64,000 bases of DNA from an uncultured Succinivibrio sp. (lineage in GTDB: Bacteria; Pseudomonadota; Gammaproteobacteria; Enterobacterales; Succinivibrionaceae): assembly GCA_900770725.1 (NCBI GenBank), contig CAAGLL010000027.1:18439-82438 (forward strand), in the 5' to 3' direction. Numbering within the stretch: the stretch's first letter is position 1; each line of letters begins with the position of its first letter. The position numbers were made by a program, and so were the translations under genes. This document shows positions 52,610 through 62,015 of this stretch, in pieces. Below the pieces are notes generated by a model that was given only the letters and a program-made list of their open reading frames with translations, was not told the DNA's origin and made no database searches.

Positions 52610-54460
52610 TCAGCGCTGTGCCGGGGCGCCGCTTTGCGCCGGGTCCTTGGCAGCGCGGCCCGGGAACTGCGGATCGTCGGAGGCGAGGAAGGAGCCGTGC
52701 ATGGTCACCGCCTTCTTCTCCGTGAGCGAATAGTGCTTCGAGGAAATGTCAAAGCCCTGCTCGTACTGCGGAACTCCGGCAAAGCCCATGAGGCCGCACA
52801 TGAGGTCGAAGGTCAGGTCGTTGGTCCAGACGCGCGAGGAGTTGGCCTTGAGCGCCTTGAGCGTTTCCGGGTTGTCGCGCGCGTAGCTGTCCGAGAGCTT
52901 GACCATCAGCGGGATCCTCACCATCGGGAAGGTGAACTTCGCGGGGTTGTGGTCGAACTGCTCGGTCACGTCCTCGCCGTGGTCTGACATGTAGACCAGG
53001 GCGCGGAAGTCCGGCAGGGCCTCGAACTTCTCGCAGATGCGCTTCAGGTTCCCGTCGGTGTAGAGGATGGTGTCATCGTACCAGTCGGTGCGCTGGTCAG
53101 GAGAGCCGTGGAAGACCTTGGCGCCCTCCGGGGTGCGCTCGTTGTAGCGCTCGTGGCTTCCCATCAGGTGGATGATCACCAGGAAGTTTTTGCCCGGGTT
53201 CTTCGCGAACGAGGGGATGCGGTCGACGAGGTCCTCGTCGTAGAAGAGGCTGTACATCTTGGCGGTGTTGTTCAGCCAGATCTCGTGGCTGGCGGTCGAG
53301 GAGATCACCGAGATCGGGGTCTCGTAGACCCCGAACTTGCGCTGGTTGGAGATCCACCAGACGTCGAAGCCGGCCCGGCGGGCGATCTCGATTATGGAGA
53401 AGGAGTCGGTGAGCGAGGCGCCGTTGTACTGGTTCTTGCCGCTTAGCGCATAGGTGAGCGCCGGGACGGTCTGCGGGAAGCTCGAGTAGGTTTTTTCAAA
53501 TAGCACCGTGTCCGGATCCTGCAGCAGTTCCTCCATGTAGGGGGTGGTCTCCCTGCCGTAGCCGTAGCACTGCATGTGGTCGCGGTTCTCGGATTCGCCG
53601 AGCACCAGCACGTAGATGCCAGCATGGCGGCTGTCTGCGCTGATGGGCGGCAGCGAGGCGAGCATCTTCTCGCGCTCGCCGGCGCGGCGCGAGTAGTTCT
53701 CGAACTCGCGCAGCTGCACCCCGGTGACCTTGAGCACCGAGGTGGCGATGTAGGGCACCTGGGGCACCACGTTCACGAGATCGTAGATGCTGACCACGAA
53801 GAGGAAGACGCCTGCGGTGAAGCGCCCGCGGAAGTGCTTGGCGCGGTTGACCCCGGCCTTGGCCAGGAGCATCAGGTAGAAGGCCACGAGGAAGAGCGTG
53901 AACACAAAAGCCGCGATCCACCAGATGTTGCCGTGGGCCTCCACGTACTCGAGCGACTCGTCGCCGTTCGTCTGCGCCATCGCCAGGATGATGTCCGAGG
54001 TCAGGAGCTGGCGCATCGCGATGAAGTAGGCCCATACCGAGCCCGGGAAGAGGATGAGCGCGATGGCGACCAGCAAGGCGAGCGCGCGCGCCACGCCGCG
54101 CACGATGTAGTTGCGCGCCTGGCCCGAGAGGTACCACAGGAAGAGCAGCGGGACGAAGGAGGCGCAGGCGGCCTCGATGGCGACGAGGAACTCCGAGGGG
54201 CGCAGGTCGGAGCCGATGCACAGCCTGATGAGCGGAACTGAGGCGTAGAGCGCGGCGAGGAACAGGAAGAAGAGGAAGACCCTGCGGGAGAGGCCGAAGA
54301 AGTCCCACACGAGCACGGCGCTCGAGCAGGCGACGATGCCGGCGATCGCCGGCACGAAGATGCGGGCCGAGGGCTCGGTAGCGTACTCGAACACGCCGAA
54401 GGCCACTGCCCCGATGACGATGGCGGCTGCTATGAAGGTCCTCACGAACGACGAGTTCAT
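52610..54460 (-). CDS. phosphoethanolamine transferase-like inner-membrane sulfatase-fold enzyme
   Basis: Likely transfers phosphoethanolamine from phosphatidylethanolamine to lipid A, LPS core or another glycan. The 616 residues have an N-terminal part with about five to six membrane segments, then a periplasmic sulfatase domain from residue about 285. The metal site is in VLVLGESENRDHMQCYGYGR, the likely nucleophile Thr in FPQTVPALTYALSG, and later ligands in MSDHGEDVTEQFDHNP. EptA, EptB, EptC/CptA and OpgE share this layout, so the acceptor is not assigned. The ATG at 54460 is chosen because the frame upstream has no ribosome-binding site. Confidence 0.82.
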   Translation of the reverse strand: MNSSFVRTFIAAAIVIGAVAFGVFEYATEPSARIFVPAIAGIVACSSAVLVWDFFGLSRRVFLFFLFLAALYASVPLIRLCIGSDLRPSEFLVAIEAACASFVPLLFLWYLSGQARNYIVRGVARALALLVAIALILFPGSVWAYFIAMRQLLTSDIILAMAQTNGDESLEYVEAHGNIWWIAAFVFTLFLVAFYLMLLAKAGVNRAKHFRGRFTAGVFLFVVSIYDLVNVVPQVPYIATSVLKVTGVQLREFENYSRRAGEREKMLASLPPISADSRHAGIYVLVLGESENRDHMQCYGYGRETTPYMEELLQDPDTVLFEKTYSSFPQTVPALTYALSGKNQYNGASLTDSFSIIEIARRAGFDVWWISNQRKFGVYETPISVISSTASHEIWLNNTAKMYSLFYDEDLVDRIPSFAKNPGKNFLVIIHLMGSHERYNERTPEGAKVFHGSPDQRTDWYDDTILYTDGNLKRICEKFEALPDFRALVYMSDHGEDVTEQFDHNPAKFTFPMVRIPLMVKLSDSYARDNPETLKALKANSSRVWTNDLTFDLMCGLMGFAGVPQYEQGFDISSKHYSLTEKKAVTMHGSFLASDDPQFPGRAAKDPAQSGAPAQR

Positions 54461-54515
54461 CTTTTCGATCCCAGGGGGCCGCGCGTTCCCGGGCGGCCTT
54501 GTCAGGTTAAATCCG

Positions 54516-54530
54516 TGTGAAAAAGTCACA
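54516..54530. promoter_or_regulatory. CRP/FNR-like palindrome
   Basis: TGTGAAAAAGTCACA: TGTGA and TCACA arms of 5 bases with a 5-base spacer, 56 bases before the phosphoethanolamine transferase ATG and 126 before queH. The E. coli CRP site has a 6-base spacer, so the match is suggestive only. Confidence 0.35.
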
Positions 54531-54656
54531 GAATTTTATCCCATCATGTGGATTAGTGATACTGCGGCGCTTTCTTCCATGCGCCGGAACCAATGCCCGC
54601 CCGGATGCTGTAGAGTATTGCCCGCCGGGAACACGCGCCCGGGCGAGGCTCACGAC

Positions 54657-55316
54657 ATGGATTTCAACTTCACTCTCCCAGAAGGCTACGGGAGTTCATC
54701 CCCCAAAACCGATTTAAAGCTGCCCGAGGGCTTTGGCTCGCTGGTGCTCCACAGCTGCTGCGCCCCCTGCTCCACCGCCGTGCTCGAGTGCCTGGTGCAA
54801 AACGGCATCAGGCCCGTGGTCTTCTTCTTCAACCCCAACATCCACCCGAAGGCCGAGTACGAAATAAGGCGCGACGAGTGGAGGCGCCTTTGCGATCTCC
54901 TGGGGCTTGAGGCGGTCGAAGGCGACTACGAGCCTGAAAAGTGGCTTGCGAAGGCCAAGGGCCTTGAGGACGAGCCTGAACGCGGCAGGCGCTGCGACAT
55001 GTGCTTTGAGATGAGGCTTGAGGCGACCGCGCGCTTTGCCCTCTCCCGCGGCATAGCGCTCTTCACCACCACGCTTGCCACCTCGCGCTGGAAGAGCAAG
55101 CCCCAGGTCGACGCGGCAGGATGCGCTGCGGCCAAGGCCGTCCCCGGCAGCGCCTACTGGGCCTTCGACTGGAGGAAGGAAGGGCTGGTGGGCAGGCGCT
55201 ATGAGCTGGTGCGTGAGATCGGCTTCTACAACCAGCGCTACTGCGGCTGCGCCTACAGCATGAAGGCCGCGCTCTCGTCTGGAAAGATAAGCAAGGTTCC
55301 TGGCGGCAAGGACTGA
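54657..55316 (+). CDS. queH: epoxyqueuosine reductase QueH
   Basis: Last step of queuosine tRNA modification, cobalamin-independent replacement for QueG. The 219 residues carry the QueH Cys motifs: LHSCCAPCSTAVLE near the N-terminus, CDMCFEMRLEATA in the middle and QRYCGCAYSMKAAL at the end; these bind an Fe-S cluster and a second metal. FFFNPNIHPKAEYE and TTLATSRWKSKPQ are also typical. The ATG at 54657 has GAGG 8 bases before it. Oxygen-sensitive clusters fit an anaerobe. Confidence 0.92.
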   Translation: MDFNFTLPEGYGSSSPKTDLKLPEGFGSLVLHSCCAPCSTAVLECLVQNGIRPVVFFFNPNIHPKAEYEIRRDEWRRLCDLLGLEAVEGDYEPEKWLAKAKGLEDEPERGRRCDMCFEMRLEATARFALSRGIALFTTTLATSRWKSKPQVDAAGCAAAKAVPGSAYWAFDWRKEGLVGRRYELVREIGFYNQRYCGCAYSMKAALSSGKISKVPGGKD

Positions 55317-55328
55317 GGCGCCATGACA

Positions 55329-55373
55329 GCAAGGCCCGGGGCAGCAGCGCTGTCCCGGGCCTTGCGCTTTTAT
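55329..55373 (+). terminator. terminator after queH
   Basis: A 17-bp stem with one G-T pair (GCAAGGCCCGGGGCAGC with GCTGTCCCGGGCCTTGC), loop AGC, followed by GCTTTTAT. It lies 12 bases after the queH stop and also faces the converging pyrE. Confidence 0.75.
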
Positions 55374-55382
55374 GAGGATGGA

Positions 55383-56024
55383 TCAGACCCCGTAGTCGGC
55401 GCGGTACTTCTCCATCGCCGGGATGTGGGAGTTCAACTCCGGATCCTTCTTGATGTACTCGAGCAGATCGGCAAACGAGACTATGGAGGCGACCTTGATC
55501 CCAAGCTCCTCCTCGGCCTCGGCGATGGCGCTCTTCTGCCCGCGCCCCTTCTCCATGCGGTCCAGCGCGATGATGGCGCCGCAGAAGTCGGCGCACGCGC
55601 CCTTGATGATTCCGGCTGACTCGCGGATCGCGGTGCCTGCGGTTATGACGTCGTCGACCAGCATCACCCTGCCCTTGAGCGGGGCGCCGACCAGGCTGCC
55701 GCCCTCGCCGTGATCCTTCTTCTCCTTGCGGTTGAAGCACCAGGGCTTGTTGATCCCATGTCCGCTGTGCAGGGCCATCGCGGTGGCGCAGCAAAGCGGG
55801 ATCCCCTTGTACGCGGGTCCGAAGAGCACGTCGTACTCGATGCCGCTGTCGATGAGGGCGCGGGCGTAGCACGCGCCGAGCACGTCAAGGTCGGCGCCGG
55901 TGCAGAAGCCGCCGGCGTTGAAGAAGTAGGGGCTGGTGCGGCCCGACTTGAGCACGAAGCTCCCGAACTTGAGCACGCCGCGCTGTAACGCCAGCTCGAT
56001 GAATCTGCGTCTGTAATCCTGCAT
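55383..56024 (-). CDS. pyrE: orotate phosphoribosyltransferase
   Basis: Joins orotate and PRPP to give orotidine monophosphate in pyrimidine synthesis. The PRPP loop is VMLVDDVITAGTAIRES. LFGPAYKGIPLCCATAMAL and NRKEKKDHGEGGSLVGAPLK are the other active-site segments. The 213 residues match E. coli. It diverges from yicC, a partnership conserved in enteric bacteria (pyrE near yicC). Confidence 0.96.
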   Translation of the reverse strand: MQDYRRRFIELALQRGVLKFGSFVLKSGRTSPYFFNAGGFCTGADLDVLGACYARALIDSGIEYDVLFGPAYKGIPLCCATAMALHSGHGINKPWCFNRKEKKDHGEGGSLVGAPLKGRVMLVDDVITAGTAIRESAGIIKGACADFCGAIIALDRMEKGRGQKSAIAEAEEELGIKVASIVSFADLLEYIKKDPELNSHIPAMEKYRADYGV

Positions 56025-56212
56025 CTTGGCACCTCGCTTGAAAATCCGCCGGCTATTCTATCAGGGATCGGGCGCTCCGCTTCCGGAGCCTTGCTTGGCG
56101 GGCCCCATGCCTTGGCATGCTTGTGGCGGCTCCCAGGGGCCTGGGCGCGGAGCCTTGAGTGCCCGCCTTGGCCTGATGCTATATTTGTCTTTCCTATCAT
56201 TGGAGGCTTTCC

Positions 56213-57076
56213 ATGGCACAGATCAAGAGCATGACCGGCACTGGGCACGGGAGCGCCCAGGGCAAGGGCTTTTCATCCGCAGTGCAGCTGCGCTCCGTCA
56301 ACAGCCGCTTCCTCGACTTCAAGTACGACTCAGACGAAGGGATCCTCTTTTTGGAGGGGACTCTGCGCGGCCTGCTCAAGGGCCAGGTGGAGCGCGGGCG
56401 CGTCGAGTGCACGGCGAGGATCACCGATGAGGGCGGCGAGGTCAGAGTCGATCATGCCCGCCTGAAGGCGGTCATGGAGGCCGTCTCCGAGGTGAAGAGG
56501 CTCGATCCCTCAGCCACGGTGAGCGCAGTCGAGGTGCTCTCCTTCCCGGGGGTCGCCTCGGCAGGCGGGCCTTCTGAGCAGGATCTCGAGGAGGCCTTCT
56601 CAAAGGCCTTCATGGATGCCCTCTCAGGACTCGTGCGCACGCGGCAGGAGGAAGGCGCAAGGCTCTGCGCGGCGCTTTCGGACCGGCTTGATCGGATCTC
56701 CGCGCTTTTGGACAAGGTCGAGGGCATGGCAGACCGCCTCACCTCGGACATGCGGCAGGCTTTGGAGAAGCGGGTCTCCGAGCTCTTTTCAGACAAGCTC
56801 GACCCGGGCAGGCTTGAGCAGGAGGTGCTCGCCGCGAGCATGCGCGCCGACATCCAGGAGGAGTACGACCGCCTGCGCTCGCACGTGGCCTCGGCGCGCT
56901 CGATCCTCAAGTCGGGCGGCCTGTGCGGCAAGAAGCTCGACTTCCTGATGCAGGAGTTCAACCGCGAGGCCAACACCATGTCCTCGAAGTCCTGCTCGCT
57001 TGAACTCACCCAGATCTGCGTGGACCTCAAAGTCCTCATCGAGCAGATGCGCGAGCAGGTTCAGAACATCGAATAG
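56213..57076 (+). CDS. yicC: YicC family endoribonuclease
   Basis: YicC proteins are RNA endonucleases active in stationary phase and in small-RNA turnover in E. coli. The 287 residues start MAQIKSMTGTGHGSAQGKGF, then VQLRSVNSRFLDFKY, and end with the DUF1732-type GKKLDFLMQEFNREANTMSS and KSCSLELTQICVDLKVLIEQ. The length matches E. coli (287). A TATATT possible -10 lies 25 bases upstream. Confidence 0.95.
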   Translation: MAQIKSMTGTGHGSAQGKGFSSAVQLRSVNSRFLDFKYDSDEGILFLEGTLRGLLKGQVERGRVECTARITDEGGEVRVDHARLKAVMEAVSEVKRLDPSATVSAVEVLSFPGVASAGGPSEQDLEEAFSKAFMDALSGLVRTRQEEGARLCAALSDRLDRISALLDKVEGMADRLTSDMRQALEKRVSELFSDKLDPGRLEQEVLAASMRADIQEEYDRLRSHVASARSILKSGGLCGKKLDFLMQEFNREANTMSSKSCSLELTQICVDLKVLIEQMREQVQNIE

Positions 57077-57097
57077 CCCCAGGCGGGCATTCAAGGA

Positions 57098-57120
57098 TGC
57101 GGGGGCGCAACGCCCCCGCA
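57098..57120. terminator. hairpin between yicC and the OLD nuclease gene
   Basis: A perfect 10-bp GC stem TGCGGGGGCG/CGCCCCCGCA with a 3-base loop between converging genes. No T-run on either strand, so intrinsic termination would be weak. Confidence 0.45.
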
Positions 57121-57123
57121 GCA

Positions 57124-58983
57124 TCAGATGTAGTCGCCGCGGCTCAGCTCGCAGGCACCCCTTATCAGATCGCGGAAGAGCGGCGGCACCCCGTCGGGGC
57201 CGCGGCGCTGCATCTGCTCGATGACCGCCACGGCAAGCCCCGGCTTGCCGCGGCGCCTGATCGCAAGATCGATGAAGCGGTCGGCGGTCAGCCCCTTCCT
57301 CTGGCCTCCCCTCACCCCCGAGGCGTCCTTGTACACGAAGTCGTAGCCGCTGTGGTAGAGGAAGTGCTCGATGTCCACGCTCGGCAGCATCGTCACGTAG
57401 CGCTCGGTGTTGGCTCCGCCGCAGAAGCGCTGCACGGTCTCGAAGTACTTGCGCCCGGCCTCGTCGCCGTCGGTGAGCACGTGGCAGGCGATCCCAAGCT
57501 GCCTTGCTATCTTGAGGATCGGGGTGAGCCCGCACTGGGCGAACTCGATGGGCCTGATGCCCTTGCACGGAAGGCTCACCCCCAGGAGGGCCGCGACCTG
57601 CATGAGGATCCAGATCTCAGTCTCGCCCTCGACTAAAAGCCAGGTCCTGGCAAAGAAGCTCGTCGGGCGGTTGATGCGCAGGTGGAAGGCGATGCGCCGC
57701 TCGTCATCGGCCGAGAGGGAGTCCTCCGAGACCTTGTAGCTGCGCGTGTCGTAGAAGGGACGGTAGAGCCGCCTTATCGAGGTGAGGGGCACGGCCGAGA
57801 CCAGATCGCTTGAGTTCGTGGTCACGATCTTCTGGATGCGCACCGAGTCGATGATCGACCACAGCGAGAGCAGCATCGAGGGGTGGAAGCGGGCCTCGAT
57901 GTCCTCGAAGATCAGGATCGGCGAGGCGTTCTTCTCGATGGTGCGGTCGCCCTTTGAGTAGACGACCACGCCGGCGAGCAGCGCCGTGAGCATCTTGGCC
58001 TTGTTCACGCCGGGGCGGTTGATGGTGTCGCGGATGTTCGAGAGGGTCTCGAGCGTGACCGGGTTTGAGACGATCATCCTGCCGCCGCGGCTCTCGTCGG
58101 CGGTGATCTCAGGGCCTGAGTAGCTCGCGAGGTAGCGCTTGGTGCCCCACTCGATATCGCCTAGGAGCCGCTTCATCTCGCTGCCGGTGAGCGAGGGTCC
58201 GTTCTCTATGTAGTCCTCGACGTTCTGGAAGTCCCCGCCGGTGACCGCGCCCACCCTCTGGGTGTCGGTCCTCGAGTAGGAGAGCATGCGGTGGTCGCGG
58301 ATGCGCAGCACCGGGCAGAGCCTTATGACGTAGCGCACCCCCGCCTCCATCTCCTCCTGCGTGGCGCTGCCGCCGCGGATTACCATGCTGTGGCGCGTGA
58401 CAAACTTCCCGTCCTCGTCCTGCGCGACGATCCTCCAGTGCAGGCGGTACACGCCGTCGGTGCCGTAGTTCCAGAAGCGCTTGAGCTCGGGGATGTCCAA
58501 GGGGCCGTTGGCCCCCGCCCCTTCTGCGAAGATGAAGTCGAACTGGATCTTGCCGGCGCTGGCGCGGTAGGTGTCGGCGCTTTGGATCTCGTACTCGCCC
58601 TGCAGCGCCGGATCGGCGCGGCTGCGCTCCTTGAGATCCTCAAGGGCGCGGCTGCGGCGGCTGCGGCGCTTCCTCATGAACTCCGAAAGCCTGGGCCTGC
58701 CGGGCGCTGGAGATGCGGCGGCCTTGCCCTGATCCTTGGACTCATCGCCCTCTTCCAAAAGCGGGGCGCTGTCCTCGCCTAAGATGGGCACCGGCTCGTA
58801 GAGGTCCTCGCGCGAGAACTCGCACAGGTCCTCGCCGCGGCCTAGCGCCACCCAGAGCGCACGCAACAGCGACGACTTGCCCCAGGTGTTCTCGCCGATG
58901 AGGACGGTCCCGCCCTCCTCGAAGTCTATCTTGAGGTGCCTGATGCCGCGGTAGTTGCGGATCTCGGATTGCTGCAGGTACAT
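57124..58983 (-). CDS. ybjD: OLD-family ATP-dependent nuclease, YbjD-like
   Basis: ABC-type ATPase joined to a Toprim nuclease. The 619 residues start MYLQQSEIRNYRG; Walker A is LIGENTWGKSSLLRAL. An Arg/Lys/Asp-rich insert lies around residues 85-130. The later ATPase part has ASPILIFEDIEARFHPSM (Walker B) and IVTTNSSDLVSAVP. The Toprim part has LLVEGETEIWIL and CHVLTDGDEAGRKYF. The ATG at 58983 is preceded by GGGAGGGC and aligns with the start of E. coli YbjD. The role could be DNA repair or defence. No partner gene such as gajB is adjacent. Confidence 0.85.
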   Translation of the reverse strand: MYLQQSEIRNYRGIRHLKIDFEEGGTVLIGENTWGKSSLLRALWVALGRGEDLCEFSREDLYEPVPILGEDSAPLLEEGDESKDQGKAAASPAPGRPRLSEFMRKRRSRRSRALEDLKERSRADPALQGEYEIQSADTYRASAGKIQFDFIFAEGAGANGPLDIPELKRFWNYGTDGVYRLHWRIVAQDEDGKFVTRHSMVIRGGSATQEEMEAGVRYVIRLCPVLRIRDHRMLSYSRTDTQRVGAVTGGDFQNVEDYIENGPSLTGSEMKRLLGDIEWGTKRYLASYSGPEITADESRGGRMIVSNPVTLETLSNIRDTINRPGVNKAKMLTALLAGVVVYSKGDRTIEKNASPILIFEDIEARFHPSMLLSLWSIIDSVRIQKIVTTNSSDLVSAVPLTSIRRLYRPFYDTRSYKVSEDSLSADDERRIAFHLRINRPTSFFARTWLLVEGETEIWILMQVAALLGVSLPCKGIRPIEFAQCGLTPILKIARQLGIACHVLTDGDEAGRKYFETVQRFCGGANTERYVTMLPSVDIEHFLYHSGYDFVYKDASGVRGGQRKGLTADRFIDLAIRRRGKPGLAVAVIEQMQRRGPDGVPPLFRDLIRGACELSRGDYI

Positions 58984-59051
58984 GCCCGCCCTCCCGTCAG
59001 TCATGAGACGGGGCGCCCATGTGGCGCCCCGGCAAGTTCAGAAGACGGCCT

Positions 59052-60428
59052 TCAGGCACGCCTCCAGACGGTCCCCGAAGGGCCGTCCTCAAGCTCGATC
59101 CCCATCGCGCGGAGCTTGTCGCGCGCGGCGTCGGCGCGCTTGAAGTCGCGCGCCTTGCGCGCCTCGTTGCGCTCCTTGACGAGCGCCTCGATCTCAGCGT
59201 CGTCGCCTGCATCGCTGCCGGCGGCGCCCTTTAAGAAGTCCTCAGGCTTCTGGTAGAGGATCCCCAGCACCGAGCCCAGCTGCAAAAGCCTGCCTGCAAG
59301 CGCCATCTTCTCGTCGCCGCTTGCGGTGTTCACGCGCTTGGCCAGGTCGAACAGCACCGCCAGCGCCGCCGGGGTGTTGAAGTCGTCGTCCATCGCCTCG
59401 TCAAAGCGCTTGGTGAACTCGTCCTCGCCAGTGGCCGCCACGGCGCCCGGGGCGCTGCGCAGCGCGGTGTAGAGCCTTGAGAGCGACGCGCGCGCCATGT
59501 CGAGGTTCTCCTGGCTGTAGTTGAGCTGCCCGCGGTACTGGCAGGACATCAGGAAGAACCTCACGGTCTCGGCGTCGTACTGCTTTAACACGTCGCGGAT
59601 GGTGAAGAAGTTGTGCAGGGACTTTGACATCTTCTGCTCGTTGATCATCACCATGCCCGAGTGCATCCAGTAGTTCACGTAGTGCGTGTGGAAGGCGCAG
59701 CAGCTCTGGGCTATCTCGTTCTCGTGGTGCGGGAAGATGAGGTCCGATCCGCCGCCGTGGATGTCAAAGTGGTTGCCGAGGTAGCGGCTGTTCATCGCCG
59801 AGCACTCGATGTGCCAGCCCGGGCGGCCTGCGCCCCAGGGCGAGGGCCAGGAGGGCTCGCCGGGCTTGCTCATCTTCCAGAGCACGAAGTCGTAGGGATT
59901 GTGCTTGGTCTTCTCGATCTCGACGCGCGCGCCCGCCTCGAGCTCGTCGAGCTTCTGGCCTGACAGCGCCCCGTACTCAGGGAACGAGTCTATCTTGAAG
60001 ACCACGTCGCCGTTGTCGGCGACATAGGCGTACCCGCCGTCGACGAGCTTCTTGGTGAGTTCGATGATCCCGTCGATGTTCTCGGTGGCGCGCGGCTCGA
60101 TGTCCGGGCGCAGGATGTTCAGCGCGTCGAAGTCCTTGTGCATCTCCGTGATGAACTCCTCGGCCAGGGCCTTGGCGCTCACCCCGCGCTCGTTGGCGCG
60201 GCGGATGATCTTGTCGTCGATGTCGGTGATGTTGCGGACGTAGGTCACGTCATAGCCGCGGTGGCGCAGGTACCTGACGATGACGTCGAAGTTGACGAAC
60301 GTGCGCGCATGCCCGATGTGGCACAGGTCGTACACGGTCACTCCGCATACGTACATCCCGATCTTTCCCTCGTGGATCGGCTTGAAGATCTCTTTGGTCT
60401 TGGTTAATGTGTTGTGTATTCTGAGCAT
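59052..60428 (-). CDS. cysS: cysteine--tRNA ligase
   Basis: Charges tRNA-Cys. The 458 residues contain the HIGH motif in CGVTVYDLCHIGHART and KMSKS in INEQKMSKSLHNFFTI. The zinc ligands include Cys in MYVCGVTV and the WHIECSAMN and HHENEIAQ segments. The ATG at 60428 aligns with E. coli (MLRIHNTLT); a second ATG lies at 60437. It diverges from ppiB, the conserved gammaproteobacterial arrangement. Confidence 0.96.
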   Translation of the reverse strand: MLRIHNTLTKTKEIFKPIHEGKIGMYVCGVTVYDLCHIGHARTFVNFDVIVRYLRHRGYDVTYVRNITDIDDKIIRRANERGVSAKALAEEFITEMHKDFDALNILRPDIEPRATENIDGIIELTKKLVDGGYAYVADNGDVVFKIDSFPEYGALSGQKLDELEAGARVEIEKTKHNPYDFVLWKMSKPGEPSWPSPWGAGRPGWHIECSAMNSRYLGNHFDIHGGGSDLIFPHHENEIAQSCCAFHTHYVNYWMHSGMVMINEQKMSKSLHNFFTIRDVLKQYDAETVRFFLMSCQYRGQLNYSQENLDMARASLSRLYTALRSAPGAVAATGEDEFTKRFDEAMDDDFNTPAALAVLFDLAKRVNTASGDEKMALAGRLLQLGSVLGILYQKPEDFLKGAAGSDAGDDAEIEALVKERNEARKARDFKRADAARDKLRAMGIELEDGPSGTVWRRA

Positions 60429-60525
60429 GGACGTCATCTTCTCTTTTATCTGAAGAAAAAAGTATAGCCCAAAACAGCCGCGCGGCCGCACGCGCGCATC
60501 CCTTCCACATTCAGGAGCATTTCCA

Positions 60526-61020
60526 ATGATCATCCTCAAGACCAGCCTCGGCGACATCAAGCTGGAACTCAACCGCGACAAGGCGCCCAAGACCTGCGCC
60601 AACTTCGAGAACTACGTACGCAAGGGCTTCTACAACGGCACCATCTTCCACCGCGTCATCCCCGGCTTCATGATCCAGGGCGGCGGCTTCACCGAGCAGA
60701 TGGAGCAGAAGCCGACCGACGATCCGATCGCCAACGAGGCCGACAACGGCCTGCGCAACGAGCCGGGCTCGATCGCGATGGCCAGGACCCAGGATCCGCA
60801 CTCGGCGACCGCCCAGTTCTTCATCAACACCGTGGACAACTCCTTCCTGAACTTCCGCTCCAAGACCGTCGACGGCTGGGGCTACGCGGTCTTCGGCAAG
60901 GTCGTGGACGGTATGGACGTGGTCAAGAAGATCGAGAAGGTACGCACCCACCGCTCGGGCTGGTACGACGACGTGCCCGTCGAGACCGTCGTCATCAGGG
61001 AGGCGGTGGTCGAGGACTGA
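60526..61020 (+). CDS. ppiB: cytoplasmic peptidyl-prolyl cis-trans isomerase B
   Basis: Cyclophilin that speeds prolyl isomerisation. The 164 residues have no signal peptide, so PpiB rather than PpiA. Core motifs: NGTIFHRVIPGFMIQGGGFT, GSIAMARTQDPHSATAQFFI and VFGKVVDGMDVVKKIE. lpxH starts 4 bases after its stop. Confidence 0.95.
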   Translation: MIILKTSLGDIKLELNRDKAPKTCANFENYVRKGFYNGTIFHRVIPGFMIQGGGFTEQMEQKPTDDPIANEADNGLRNEPGSIAMARTQDPHSATAQFFINTVDNSFLNFRSKTVDGWGYAVFGKVVDGMDVVKKIEKVRTHRSGWYDDVPVETVVIREAVVED

Positions 61021-61024
61021 TCCC

Positions 61025-61801
61025 ATGCGCAAGGCCGTCATCATCTCCGACATCCACCTCGCCTCGAGGGACGGCCAGCTTCCCCGCCTGCTCAGCCTCT
61101 TTCTCTCGCGCGTCCCCGACGGGGCGCGCCTCATCATCGCAGGCGACCTCTTTGACTTCTACGTGGGCCTGAACCCGAAGGATCCAGTTGCGGCAGGGCT
61201 CTCCGAGTTACTAAGGCCCCTCGCATCGCGCGGGATCTCCTGCGAGTTCATGGCGGGCAACCGCGACTTCCTGATGGGGGAGCGCGACGCCCGGTTCTTC
61301 TCGATGAGGCTCCTGCCCGAGTACGAAGTGCTCAACGCCCGCCGCGGCTCGGCCCTGCTCATCCACGGCGACGAGCTGTGCGGCAACGACAAGAGCTTCC
61401 AGCGCTTCCGCGCCCTGGGCCGCAACCGCATCGCCCGCTTCCTCTTCCTGTCGCTGCCCTACTCAATTCGCACCCGCATCGGGCTTGCCATCAGGAGCAA
61501 GAGCAGGAACGCCGATCCGCTGCGCGACAGCGCCCCGGAGCGCTACGGGCTCGTCGGCACCTGCGCGAGCGTGCTCATGCGCCGCTACGGTGTCAAGACC
61601 ATCATCCACGGCCACTTCCACCGCTTCGGCGACACGAGGGGCAGCCTCTTCGAGGGCTCAAGGCTGCTGTGCCTTGGCTGCTGGGGCGGGAAGTTCAGCT
61701 ACGCCGTGTTCGGCGAGGGCGGAGCGATGGCCTGGGAGTTCCCCGCCTCGGCCCTTGAGAATGGCGCACCCCTGCCCGAGCTCAAGGACGCGCCGATCTG
61801 A
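61025..61801 (+). CDS. lpxH: UDP-2,3-diacylglucosamine diphosphatase
   Basis: Fourth step of lipid A synthesis, releasing UMP. The calcineurin-type metal motifs are IISDIHLASRD, IIAGDLFDFYVG, MAGNRDFLMG, LLIHGDELC and TIIHGHFHRFGD. At 258 residues it is slightly longer than E. coli (240). The ppiB-lpxH pair next to cysS is conserved in enteric bacteria. Confidence 0.94.
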   Translation: MRKAVIISDIHLASRDGQLPRLLSLFLSRVPDGARLIIAGDLFDFYVGLNPKDPVAAGLSELLRPLASRGISCEFMAGNRDFLMGERDARFFSMRLLPEYEVLNARRGSALLIHGDELCGNDKSFQRFRALGRNRIARFLFLSLPYSIRTRIGLAIRSKSRNADPLRDSAPERYGLVGTCASVLMRRYGVKTIIHGHFHRFGDTRGSLFEGSRLLCLGCWGGKFSYAVFGEGGAMAWEFPASALENGAPLPELKDAPI

Positions 61802-61920
61802 CAGCGGCCCATTTGCGCAATCTCCTCTCCATGCAAAAGCTTGAAGACAAGACGAAAGGAAAGTCTTGAGGACAACGCCTTCGATTTTCGCCTTTGAGGG
61901 CGCCCCGGGATTCAAAACAA

Positions 61921-61955
61921 AGAGGCGCCATTTTCTGGTTTCCCAGGGCGCCTCT
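61921..61955 (-). terminator. terminator after the TRAP transporter genes
   Basis: A 9-bp stem AGAGGCGCC/GGCGCCTCT enclosing an inner CTGG/CCAG stem. On the minus strand it is followed by TTGTTTTG, 61 bases beyond the dctM stop. Confidence 0.6.
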
Positions 61956-62015
61956 TAGACTTGTCTTTCTAGCGTGCAGGCGCTTCCACCTGCGCTTTGC
62001 TTTAACTACATCACA

